From Ophiodon elongatus (taxonomy: Eukaryota > Chordata > Actinopteri > Perciformes > Hexagrammidae): a stretch of DNA of 64,000 bases. The stretch spans positions 30,001 through 94,000 of the forward strand of contig JACSYO010000944.1 of the NCBI GenBank assembly GCA_016806645.1, given 5' to 3'. Below, one piece after another: positions 25,511-36,359 of the stretch (positions are counted from its first letter, which is position 1; every line of letters starts with the position of its first letter). The position numbers and the translations under genes were made by a program. The notes under the pieces were generated by a model. It saw only the letters and a program-made list of their open reading frames with translations. It was not told where the DNA came from and did no database searches.

Positions 25511-26350
25511 CATTGTGAAGTTATAAAGGACCAGTTCATAATGTTTAACAGATACAAAGAGCGCTGCACACTCATTCCTTCTCTCTCTCCTTTCTCCCTT
25601 CATCGCTGTGACTTTGTTCTCTCACCCATTTATAATAAAGACAATTATACCAGAAGCATCACCCACCCGACGGCCACACGAGAGGGTCCGAGGGGTATAC
25701 TTGGGGGTACCCCGTGGGAGACAATGCACTATCAAGAATGAATATAATTATGTTGCATATCAGTTTAACAAGCAAAGCCTGGGCTACAAGATCATGTAAG
25801 CCATTTGTACATGCTCCAAACACAACTTAACAAGACCAACCAAATGCATAACCAAATATTCATATTCATATCTCTTCAGCGAATGGACTCGCTCGCCATA
25901 TGTCGCCCTTGCGCGAGTTAGCTTTATGCTACATACGCTTGCGACCACGCAAACGAAAGCAAATAACCCAGGGATTCTTCACATACCGCTCAAATTCCTA
26001 TAAACTCCAGCCTCAGACGATTATGAAACCAGCGAGATATGAAAAACATTTGACTTACTGAGCAATGTAGCTTCGATTTGTATTATTATCCCAGTCAAGT
26101 TAGACTGAAAAATGTCCGATGAGACACTCTTCAAAAGAAAACTTTCCGGGGCTTTGTTGACTCAGATTTCCCACGTGGGGGATGGTAAACAACTGGCCAA
26201 TAGCAGCGATCAAATTACAAAGGACTTCGTCTGACTGACTCTTATTGTCTAACAGTGCTGTCAATCTCATTTCGGCCAGTGTGGCTGAATCATATAGGCT
26301 GTAACAGTTCAAAAGAGGTCCCACTCTGCCCTGTAGTTCATTCTGAGTCG
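25511..26350. other. CpG-enriched block of unknown origin
   Basis: Between about 25670 and 26310 the CpG frequency rises sharply over the flanks. The densest part is 25878-25955, with clustered CGCTCGCC, GTCGCCC, GCGCGAG and ACGCAAACG. This could be the unmethylated promoter or 5' region of a young transposon, a first exon/promoter of an unseen gene, or a GC-rich insertion. Overlapping short open frames (25541-25799, minus 26100-26324) are not convincing. No TATA box or terminal repeats were identified. Confidence 0.4.
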
Positions 26351-28764
26351 GAGATGTTGGATGTGAAAGTCACAGCTTCCTGGTTTTGAGAAATAAATCA
26401 TGTTTTTTATGGGGATTTCAGAGAAAAAACATTATTTTGGTTTGGCATTGTGTATATTACTGCTGTATATGGATGTATTGAACATCATTAGTGATATACA
26501 AGTGAAATATATAGTTTGGTACATGAGAAAATTCAAATTGCACTCATTATTGGCCTCATCTGCAAAAGAAAACCTGGCAGAACAGTGGACCCTACAAGTG
26601 GGGTTTTGGGTTCGAGCATCATCAAGTCTGCCTTGGGCACACGAGTGGCCAAGAAGCAGGATGACATCTCTGTGTTTTAGGTACAAAGGCTTTTAGGAAG
26701 GAGAGGGTTGGGATGGTGCCTGCCAGTTTGCATAAATGACTTTGGCAAAGTCTGTCATTTATAGCAGAAATATGTCAAAATGTGTCCAGAAAGGTGTCTA
26801 ATGGGAGAAAGTAGTAGATTATAGTGAAGTTATCCTGTTCTGGATGAGGGCTGCTGGTCTCCACACACTAGTGAGGGAAGAGCTGCAGCACCTCATCAAA
26901 CACTGGTTTGTAGTTTCCAAGAAGCACAAGAAGATATTTCTGTATGAAATCAGCTGTGAAATGAGCTGCAGGACACAGCTGATGCCACACTCTGCATTCG
27001 CTATTGAATAAAACATTTTATTTATTTTTGTTGGTCTAGTTTTTTCTGATTTCAGGTGGAGGTGGAAACTGTTTACATTGTTTGGGGATATTTTTAAGAC
27101 ATATGTTTAATAGATCCGAGCTCTTTAAATCAAGATATATTATCTTTTTTTTTAAACAATGTCCACATTGTTTGTTTTACCTTTTCATGACTGTTTATTT
27201 GTTGATCTGCCATGTATTTACATATCTGTGTAGTCTCTCTATACTACTCTCACTGAAAATCTGCAAGACAGGCTTAATGTGTGGGAAGTACACTATGAAG
27301 TCAATGCATTATTCAGGAGACATTATGGAAGTGCAATGACTGTGTCACTGGTCCTCTATACTTACTATTGTTCCGTCTATTGTTTTATTGTGTTCCTGGT
27401 GTGCGATATAGATGGTGTTAAAATGACTAATATCTGGCCTAAATAAGAAAGCCGATGATATTGACTGTCAGTACTCAGGATGTCTCTCAAAACAGGCATT
27501 CACATACAATTGATTTGCATTAGCTGACACTTTTCAGAGGACATGTGATGCTGGTTGGTGAATCATCTCTTTCTGAGGACTGATACAATAGTTAGCCACT
27601 GTCCAAAATAATCAGCCATTTCCCTTCAACACAACGCTAATGTCATTATGAACCTGACAGAGCTTTGCTATTTGAGTTTCAGTAACCCCTGTATCTAATA
27701 TCTAAAGGGCCTTGGTGGAAACTAAATGTATTTGAAACAATAATGTTAAACTGAATTGGAAGAGAGTGTGAAGGTGTGTGAAGGTGTGTTCAGACAGATG
27801 GAGATGAATGGTGAAGCCTGGGGAGAACTAGTCAAGAAGTGCTTAGCTTGTTCTTTCTTCCTGTGTATTGAAGACATAGTGGGGCTGGGAACTCATAACT
27901 GTTGGATAGAAGGCAAGTACATCTCTGCTTTAGCAAGTTGACACAATAACATACAAGAGGAAGGGGAAAAGAAGAAAGGAAGACTTGAAAAAGCTGATGT
28001 GGAATCAGAAAATGAATTAGGAAAGAATGAAACGATGATGGAGCAAAGTGATTCTCAGAGATATCTTACATCATGTCTCTATTGATTAACTGTACAGAGC
28101 CCCTGTGGGGAACATGGTCAAAAAAATGAGCAAAAAACAAACAAACAAGCAAACGACTTCTTAAACCGTCGACTCAGTTTCACAGATAATCATAAGGTTT
28201 TGTCCATCTTCACGTAGTACATTTAATATGACTTGTACTTGATTGATGAATTGTATCTGCTGTTGATATTTCTGAAGCAAACTTATAATGAGTCTGTGGT
28301 ACCAAATAGTACATGTATAGTGACCTCACTGTACTTTTGGGCATTTTTATCCATGGTATCAATTCAATACTGTAATAACCAAACCGGAAGTTTTATCCAA
28401 TCATGCATTTCAGGTAGTTTTAAGTTTATATATTATATATTATACCCATATAAACTAGTACATCTAGTATTCTTTGTTGCATGTATATTGTTGGCACACA
28501 GTAACCATGCTCCAATAAATATGTATTCAATTACGTACTTCATGATTTATGTTTACAAATCTAATTGCACAGATTTACACATTGAGTTATTTGTTTTTCT
28601 ACCATGTGACAACAGAGCGGCTCCGTAGAACTGAGTCAAAGAGGCCAATAGCCAATAACTGTTTGACCCTCTTAGATTCTTTCTGCAGTGAACAATATCA
28701 CCGCTCCAGATGGGCCTCAGTGAGCAAGACTGAGCCCCGTCACTGCATCATTTAAACTTAAACT
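26351..28764. other. AT-rich non-coding background
   Basis: No gene identified. The 131-codon frame at 28233-28628 translates to an aromatic-rich hydrophobic string, as expected from its AT-rich composition. Frames at 26400-26696 and 26432-26686 overlap on opposite strands. An A-rich CAAACAAACAAGCAAAC run lies near 28135-28154. Confidence 0.55.
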
Positions 28765-28800
28765 CTAGATTTAAATCAACAATCAACTTTATTTTTCATG
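28765..28800 (-). mobile_element. Possible retroposon 3' tail, minus strand
   Basis: On the minus strand this reads AATAAAGTTGATTGTTGATT: a polyadenylation-like signal leading into TTGAT repeats, as at the 3' end of some LINE/SINE copies. It is short and uncertain. Confidence 0.3.
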
Positions 28801-29107
28801 GGTACACAATACTACTCACCAGACCTCATCATTCACAGGACACATAAAGACATTATAAGCACATTATTTCCAGAAAATAAACCGCAGCATTTTGTCTCCT
28901 GTACATTAATAAACATTATAATACGGGTAGATGAAATCAAGCATTCTGATTGGTTGAGAGTGAGTCACGGGGTGTACTGTATTGAGCCATAATGTACTGT
29001 ACACCTGTTTACATTTGCCTGAGCGTTCCATATCAGTGCACACTCAAAATAACAGGTAGATTTTGCACGACCGTTAGTTGTCATTTCAAGATTGACAGTT
29101 ACCAAAC

Positions 29108-29418
29108 ATGTTTCGCGTAAACTTTGATATTTTGGGGGGAATGACTTTTGATGAGTGGTTAGCCGAAGAGGATAATTCAGGTGGATGTCATGCTATAAAT
29201 CCGAAAGCTCCCTTCAAAGCTACTGGGCACCAAATCTCAATGAAAGACAGCGTTGGAGTAATATCCTTGCTGGAGAAGGCACTTCCAACACCGAGCCACC
29301 GGCAAAGAGAGCAAGAGTGGTCGGAAGCGATATCATCAGAGACGAAGGGGACATGAGAAACGTTTTCCATGGATGCACAATTAATAGAGATATCCAAATC
29401 AACATAAACAAACGTTAA
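29108..29418 (+). pseudogene. Short reading frame split by a frameshift, unknown family
   Basis: A frame opens at ATG 29108 (MFRVNFDILGG, then MTFDEWLAEEDNSGG) and stays open to 29356. A second plus frame, open from 29185 to 29418, carries the more protein-like C-terminal half, with PPAKRARVVGSDIIRD and then FHGCTINRDIQININ just before its stop. The basic KRAR stretch could be a nuclear signal. The simplest reading is one protein of about 100 residues interrupted by a frameshift somewhere between 29150 and 29250. The ending resembles repeat-associated fish proteins, but I cannot name the family. CpG content here is higher than in the flanks. It lies inside the putative transposon and may be its accessory or truncated protein. 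Confidence 0.35.
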
Positions 29419-29812
29419 CAACAGCCTAATGTTAGTCTATCGAGTCCCAAGTCACTCGTAACTTTAGTTTTCTTTTAGCATTTATGATTGATTTAGAATG
29501 TTTAGGCCAAATGTTTAAATTAAATATTATTTTATTGAAAGTATCCCATTGTCATTTCTGTTATTTTAATGGCAACTTTTAGAAAATGAGCAATGTGAAT
29601 GAGTGAGATGGTGCGATATCTAGCTAGGCTAACAAACGTGATGTTCCCAATGCTGTTTGTCTGTTGCATAGCAACATCCACACATACGGGACTATTTTCT
29701 CTAGGCTACTGAAATGCGATACACAACGTTTGGTGGCTACAACTATTTTTTGCTGAAAGGCAGCTTACTATTTACTTACTATTTATAATGTCGCAGGCAA
29801 CCGTATTATAAA

Positions 29813-29945
29813 AGCAATAAGGTACTCGAGGCAGTACTGTATCATCAATAATGTACTGTTCAAGGGTTTGGAGGTCCTAACCCTAACAACACCCTTGAAC
29901 AGTAAATTATTGATGATACAGTACTGCCTCTCGTACCTTATTGCT
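29813..29945. repeat. 54-bp-arm near-perfect hairpin
   Basis: The arms 29813-29866 and 29892-29945 are reverse complements at about 51 of 54 positions, around a 25-nt loop containing CCTAACCCTAAC. Pairing continues imperfectly outward (TATTATAAAAGC against its inverse) to roughly 29803-29956. The box GTACTGTATCATCAATAATG in the arm also occurs, diverged, at 28976-28998. It is probably a transposon end in palindromic form; a transcript would fold into a long hairpin. Confidence 0.85.
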
Positions 29946-29979
29946 TAATAATAGTTCAGGGTTCTTGCCAGAGGGTGAT

Positions 29980-30184
29980 TGGTCCGGAATGTCTGCGTAC
30001 CGGGTTCCGGAATGTCAGGTTCCGTAATGTCCGCGTTACGGGTTGCGGAATGTTCGGGTTCCGGAATGTCTGTGTTACGGGTTCGCGTTACTGAACTCAG
30101 AACCCTCTTTGAACTCAGAACCCACTTTCAACTTAGAACCCGGGTTACGGGTTCCGGAATGTCAGGGTTCCGGAATGTTTGGGT
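29980..30184 (+). repeat. GGTTCCGGAATGTC minisatellite, block 1
   Basis: At least seven variants of GGGTTCCGGAATGTC are separated by short GTTACGGG-type spacers. An embedded 18-bp triplet (30091-30144, unit TTGAACTCAGAACCCACT) carries the inverse GAACCC. The core TTCCGGAA is palindromic and every unit contributes one or more CpG, unlike the surrounding DNA. The unit length is irregular, so this is a degenerate or higher-order array. Confidence 0.85.
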
Positions 30185-30348
30185 CTGCCAAGACCCTGAT
30201 TGAATCCTCCTGTGTCTGATCACCTGCAGCTCCCCAGTGTATTTAAACCCTGTGTGTCTCCTGTCTCAGTGTTGGTTGGTTTGTCTTCTTCTATTCCCGT
30301 TGTGTTCTGTTTTCCTGTGCTCTGTCCTGCTTCCCTGCGTGTATCCCA

Positions 30349-30421
30349 CGTTACGGGTTCCGGAAAGTCCGGAAAGTCCGGGTTCCGGAATGTTCAAATT
30401 AGGGGTTCCGGAATGTCCGGG
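30349..30421 (+). repeat. GGTTCCGGAATGTC minisatellite, block 2
   Basis: Three further GGGTTCCGGAA units with an inserted doublet of GGAAAGTCC, about 165 bp downstream of block 1. It sits between the TATA-like region and the polyadenylation-like region of the LTR. The two blocks probably spread from one array. Confidence 0.85.
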
Positions 30422-30540
30422 ACCTGTTTTTCCTTGGATTCCCCTGTTCTGTTAGTTTTGGTTAAAATTCACTGTCACCCATCCCTCTGCTCCCGTGTCT
30501 CTCTGCAGTTTGAGTCCATCCCCTGCAACCGTTGTTGCCC

Positions 30541-32221
30541 CCTCTGTGCCAGCACACGCCGTCTATCTGTATCTCAGACAAAGGAGGAAGGCAAGGCAGC
30601 TGATGAAACACATTATGTAAAGTTTCCTTAAATGGTTCGTAGTTAAATCCCTGTGGTTGTTTATTACTCATAATTAAGAAAATAGAGGTATTGTGGCCAT
30701 TCCCCATGATATTTAATGTGATTTACTGTCGGTGGTATTTTGTCATTGAATACCTTAAATATGTAAATTTCTATACTCCAGTACATCCACATGGTCTCTC
30801 TGTTAAAGTACGTGCCTGTGTGTGTATATATATAAAAACATGCAATAAAACCATAAATAATCTCATTTACTATTCAGATTCTCCTGCTACATTATTTTTA
30901 TAAACAGTTCACTGGTCATGGAGACAACTAATGTTTTCAGTAAATTAGAGACACTGAGTAAAGACAACTGCCAGCCACTGTCTGTGGTTTCACACGCTAC
31001 TATTCAACTATACTTTCATTCTGGGTACACATTCACAAATAATGATGTTTAGAGATGTGGTGAAATAGCTTGTGAGGACTAATGTATTCCCCATTCCCAT
31101 GTTCCCCCCATTTCCTCACTCCATTATAGCTTCCTCATGGACCATTGAACCTTTGTAATAACCAACACTAGAGGTCTCAGATCATCAGTGTGGGCAGCCA
31201 TAAAGGCTGACATGAAAATATCTCATATTTTTAACCAAGCCTTAAATATGTCCCTCTCTACAAGAACACAGCACAACAAGAAGTATCACCAATCAACTGT
31301 GAACTATTTTCAGCATTAAGCAGTTCCCCAAAACTAGGATAGGAACAGTGTACACTAGCAGTACATGGTTCTTAATTAGTAGTATGTCTATGAATCATGC
31401 AGCTCTTTGTACAGCCACATGGAGAAAGTAAGTTTGGCATTAGAGAAGGGATTGTTTGGGTAAACATTTAAAGATCATTAATTTCTGCTCAATGTGAGAA
31501 CAGTACAAAATAAACACTTTAAGACAAGGTGAAGGTTAGGTTACTCGAAAACAATGTAAAGATTTTGATAGAAACTATAAAGAAAAGTTGATCTAAAGAG
31601 AGAAAGCATTACCTTTAATTGCAGGTTCTATTTTTAACATCTGACTGATTCTAATTTAAGTCTTGATTTACATGGCAGGCAGCTGTCATAACAAACAAAC
31701 ACACTGTGTGAGTCTAGATGTTTTTTTGGGGGGATTCACTGCTGATTGTGGCTGCTCATAATTTGTCAGATACAACACATGTCTTGAGATTAAAACAACA
31801 TCTCAATGTCACTGACTCAAGTTCCAACAAGACGGTAAAACTTTGCAAAAACTTTCATCCTTCAATCTTAATCTAATGCTGTCAGAAATTTGAAAGTCAG
31901 CATTCATAATCATATCGTATTGTTATTATGCATATTAGGTTGTGCGGAGCATAATAGAATATTACCCGTCATCAAATGTATACAAATATATTGAAAGTAT
32001 GGCTTTGAGCTGTAATCAACTCCAATTGTCAGACAATCTGTGGGAATATCAGTCAAATATCATTTATGAATGCATTTGAATAACAACAGAAGTGTTTAAA
32101 AACCTTTTGTCGACCATTCAATCTGCTGTCTCAGTGGAGCAGAAAGTGTTGTGTTCAACTAAGCAGGAAAATGGGGTTGATGGAGTCACAGATGTCTTTG
32201 TACTAAACTAGCTGTAAAGTG

Positions 32222-32270
<49 letters not shown>

Positions 32271-34309
32271 AGACGATGTCAAAGTTCATCCAGACAGCTC
32301 AATTCCTTTAGACCAGCAGAGATGGACAGAATGTGTCATCAAATAAAGAACTTTGACTAGAGTAAATGGTAGAAAGGCACAGGGTGATGTCTTGAGTCAA
32401 AGACTGAGAGGACCAAAGTGAATGAGGTCTGGAGGTCATCTCACAGAATATTGATGGGTCAACATTATATTACAGACATTGTATGTAATCATGTGGTTAT
32501 CTGATTTAATAGCCTGATAATTCCACAGCCTAACCTCATTTTGATCATCTCCTCCATCTCCACTGTATTCACTTATTTCACTATTTTGTCGATCTCTCGA
32601 TGAAAATATGAATCCAAGTTAACAGGTTTTTTTGATTGTGATTGCATACTTTCTTCTTGTCTGAGTTTGATCTGATTCCCTGTCAGTATGAATCAACGCA
32701 GGACAGGTTTTCTAGTAGATGACTGAACCAATAACAGAATGAGATGTGTGATGGACTGGCAGCGTAATACCAGTGCTGTCACTCATTTGTTTCAAGTTGC
32801 TGTATCCAACGTTCTAGTCATCCAGCAGCACTGATGTGACTTCAGCTCATTCTGGTTTACAGACAGAAGTGAAGTGAGGCACGCTGAGAAACACAGCTTC
32901 ATGTGTCTGACTGTGTCCTTTGCCTCAAAGAGGAAAAAGGATATCTGGAGTCTGAACTGTGAAATGAATACAGATTTTGTTTCTGCCCAGAGCACAGAGA
33001 AAATGACAGTCTGTAATGACTCAACTAGCAGCCTGACTCAGATCACTGCAGTCGTCTCACACACATTATTGGAAATAAATTGTGTCTTCCAGAACTGTTA
33101 AGATCTTCCTCTTGGAGAAGTTTTTTGTTCTTATTTAAACAAGTGTCAGCTTCCTCTGTGTGTAAGTGTTAAAGGAAGGTCAGATTAAAACATCCTACAT
33201 GACTTTAGACTGTTAGGTGATTAGATGTTGTTGGAACCAGTTTGTTTTCTTTTAAAGACTTAAGCATTTGTAAGTCATGCATATTTACTGACGAATAACT
33301 ATTTCTGCCATGAAAGAAGAGGTCCGTTTGTGATTGAAGTAAAAACATGTTTAAAGACTGGAAAGTGTTCAGGGTTGGATCGCATTTGACTGTTGAAGGT
33401 GTACGTACATGGTAAGGTCTGCCAATGGCCTCCTTCAGAGGAAAAAATAAATATTTAACAAACATGCTCTACTATCTTCAGCACCATTCATATCTCAGTG
33501 GGTTTGTTATTCTGTAGAGACAAACACACAAAGAGAATCCTAACAAGCAGAGAGAGACGAGCTCTGCTCGAGTCTCAATATCAGCTTTGTTTGTAAGAAA
33601 TTTAAGTTCTAAGTGTTTAGGAGAAAGGCTGAATTTTAAAAAGGGACATAAATACTGTGATTATGATTCAGGTGTTTCAGTCAGTTTCTATTGGAGTGTG
33701 ATGGCGTTGTTGTTCATTCTTTAATGGTTTGTTAGGTTCCCCAGCTTCTCATAGAGCAGAACACAGCAGATACCTTTAGCCTTGTTACCATCAGAGTGTC
33801 GTCCTGGTGTTGTAGCTGACAGGTGAGGCTTTGTGTTGTCAGACTAGAGGATCTACTGGATGGTCATATTTTATATAGAAACCCTCAGGCTGAAACTCAA
33901 GCAGGTTGAACATTGGAGAGAGAGATACATGTGTTTGTTCAGAGCCAGTGGAACTTTTCTCTCGGTATGTGTGGGTGCTGTGACTGTGTGACACACTCTG
34001 TGTATAGTGGGACGTGAAGTGTCATGGCTGACTAACAGAGATCAGCTACTGGCCTTTTATCCACCCCAGAGGATCGGGTTCATCTTCTGTATGAAAGTCT
34101 TTTCATACAGATACAGGTTTGCTCTCTCCGTTTACTACTCCCTCCTCCTCCATCTGCTTTCAGTAAAACACAAAACCACAGCTCTCACTTTTCACTCAAT
34201 TCATGGAGGCAGATGTATTGAAGGTATTTATTTAAATTATTATTATGCTGGAGGTACAAGTTTCATGCCATTCATTTTGGAGAGATCAGTAACTTTAAAA
34301 AGGTTAAAG
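30541..34309. other. Long non-coding background
   Basis: About 3.8 kb without a recognised gene. Open frames up to 86 codons (33205-33465 minus) lack domains. Contains the (TG) tract listed separately. Confidence 0.55.
32226..32268. repeat. (TG)21 microsatellite
   Basis: Uninterrupted 43-bp TG tract. Confidence 0.97.
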
Positions 34310-34314
34310 AAAGT

Positions 34315-34600
34315 TCAAACAATTAAATTCAATTTATATAGCCGAATATCACAAATCACAAATTTGCCTCAGGTCTTTACAATCTGTAGAATACATGACA
34401 TACTCTGTCCTTGGACCCTTTAACAAGGTAAAAAAGGAAGAAACCTCAAGGAGGGGAACTGATGAGGGATATCTCTGCCTTGCTGGTCAATAAATGTCAT
34501 TGTACAGAATAGTACAACATAACAATTACAACATAGTCAATACATATGACATACATGATACACATCAGAAGAGTAGTAATAGCAGTTGCAGCAGTGATGC
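34315..34600. mobile_element. Fish retroposon fragment
   Basis: Reads AATTCAATTTATATAGC, then AATCACAAATTTGCCTCAGG, GGAAGAAACCTCAAGGAGGG and GATGAGGGATATCTCTGCC, followed by an AATAAATGTCATTGTACAGA block. This series is, from memory, a very common fish repeat ending seen in many teleost genomes. I take it for the 3' part of a non-LTR retrotransposon or a SINE. The 138-codon open frame at 34007-34423 overlaps it and is not a gene. Confidence 0.55.
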
Positions 34601-36359
34601 TAATATAATATATATAACTACTAATAGTAATTAAACTAAGCTCAGAACACAAAGCATGCATACAGTATCTGGTCTTGAAGTACAGTGTTTGTACCGCAAA
34701 AAGAGTCTAAATATAAAATGTAAGAACTTTTTTCAGAGCTCAGTAGACAGATTAATGTGGCGATACTGTCAGCTCTTAATGAGTCCAGCAGTCAAATCAA
34801 CAGGTGCAACACATTGACCCTAACGACCCACCTGCCACTGTAACTTACTAACTAATGATGGCTGCTTTAAATCTGCTTCCCAGTTGCAGGTAGTGTGGAT
34901 GCTGGCTCTCGGTCTGGTATATTGGGCCACTTAAATGGAGCAGAGTCCTTGTTGATGTTATTAGTGACACCTGTATCTCTCTGTTATTCTACATTGTGTC
35001 TCCATGCTCTGTCATTGTGCAGTATCATTATGTCAGTCAGTTACACATCAGAGTGAATGGAGGCTGTGGGCTGTTTGAAAGCTTCCACACAGACTCTTTA
35101 CGTCACACTGCTGATGGAGCTCTGACTTTCCTCTGCTGACTCCGGTCCGGTCAGACATTCAGGATCCTGTGACAGTGATGGCCTCATCTTATTTTATCAA
35201 CAGCCCTTCGATCAGTGTAGATATTCTTTCATAAGATGCTCGTTGGAAACCTTCAAAGAGAACTCGTTGGCATCACATAAGATGTCTGAGTGTTGTATCT
35301 CAGCTGTGTCTCAGTTCAATACAAAGCCTTATTCTGAAAGACATTAACAATATGACTGAACATAACTACAAAAGTTGCACAGTTGGGTTCTATTTATTTT
35401 CAGGAGAGTAGAAAAACAAACGAGAATGAATAGTTCTTGATTTCACCAAACACAAACTCAACTTCCTGTGTGTTCTGTTCACATCTATATTTGATCTGCA
35501 TATGTTTTTTTGTGAAGCTGGTACAGGAGAGATACTCCAGACTGTTTACAGCTCAAGAAACTAAATCAATATATGTTTAATTCATGAATCACAAAGCAAG
35601 ACGAGATGAAGGGATACATAAACGATAGTCTTTATAACATATTTCACTTTTATACATGTTCTCATTACATGGTCCACTGAGTTAAGACCCTGCCAAGTCC
35701 AAACTACAAAACAGACCACTCTCACTGAGTTTCATTTACCGTGTCAATCAGCAGTGGAGGAGGATCAGTGGTTAGTATTGATTACTAAATAATGGCTTCC
35801 TGCTGGTCCACAACAGCCACCTTTACACTGTAAGTAACAGAAACAGTTCCACCATAAGGATGACAGAGGTACTGGAGGATGATACATGACTGGGTCAAGA
35901 AGTATAGAACCATTATCCCAAAGAAAGTATTCTTCCTGGTAGCTGGGCTTCTTCTCCCTCTGGGAGACACTGAGACCTGTCACCCACACATCTACACATC
36001 TAGAGAGGAGACTCATCTCGTCTGGCAGAGACAGCAGACGACACACTTCTCTCACATCTCACCTCCCTCCCTCATTTTATCTTCATATTCCTCATGTCTT
36101 CTCTCCCTGAGAGGAGAAACACTCATTTTAACACCATCACCTAATATATTTGCTCTTCTTTTTTATTATGTCTCTCTGTCTAGTATATTAAGTGATTTGG
36201 AAATAATGCTTTCAGTTTGTGATCAACATGAATACAAATGTTAAAGAGTTAGAGAGATAATATTCAATATGTTAGTGCATTTAAACCATCCAAACATGCA
36301 CTTGTCAATGACAAGTACCACCAATGAGAAGCATTATTAATAAGTTTAAAAAATGTAAA
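34601..36359. other. Non-coding background
   Basis: No gene recognised. Overlapping frames on both strands at 35765-36244 (61-121 codons) have no domain signature. Confidence 0.55.

Larger units (their letters stand above)
28915..29956 (+). mobile_element. Putative DNA transposon relic with palindromic ends
   Basis: The left side has ATAATACGG (28919-28928 region) and a subterminal GTACTGTATTGAGCCATAAT box followed by GTACTGTACA (28976-29005). The right side has ACCGTATTAT, the inverse of ATAATACGG, near 29799-29808, plus the same GTACTGTAT...ATAATGTACTGT box in both orientations inside a large hairpin (29813-29945). Between them lies a short frameshifted reading frame (29108-29418). Shared subterminal boxes at both ends and inverse end motifs suggest a DNA transposon of about 0.9-1.0 kb. 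Its superfamily and exact termini are undetermined. A chimera of two elements is possible. Confidence 0.4.
29958..30540 (+). mobile_element. Ty3/gypsy-like solo LTR hosting a minisatellite
   Basis: CCTGTGTCTGATCACCTGCA and CCCAGTGTATTTAAACCCTG (TATA-like TATTTAAA at 30240-30247), a TCCTTGGATTCCCCTGTTCT stretch, GGTTAAAATTCACTGTCACC and a terminal CCCCTGCAACCG match, from memory, the promoter, polyadenylation and 3' parts of fish sushi-type LTRs. The polyadenylation hexamer appears mutated. No internal retrotransposon genes follow. Two blocks of a CpG-rich tandem motif occupy the putative U3 and the middle of the LTR. The left end and target duplication are not determined. Open frames across it (29979-30203, 30200-30631, 30237-30455) are artefacts of the stop-poor repeat. 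Confidence 0.45.

Noticed and set aside
28233..28628. 131-codon hydrophobic open frame considered as a receptor fragment
   Set aside because: No receptor motifs. Hydrophobicity follows from T-rich codons, and the length is within chance expectation.
30200..30631. 143-codon open frame with repeated GSGMSG-like peptides
   Set aside because: Produced by translating the GGTTCCGGAATGTC array and LTR-like sequence. There is no independent evidence of coding.
30620..30660. Possible tRNA T-arm (GGTTCGTAGTTAAATCC)
   Set aside because: No acceptor, D-arm or anticodon stem could be folded around it.
34007..34423. 138-codon open frame
   Set aside because: Its 3' half lies in a fish retroposon fragment and its 5' half is background, so it cannot be one gene.
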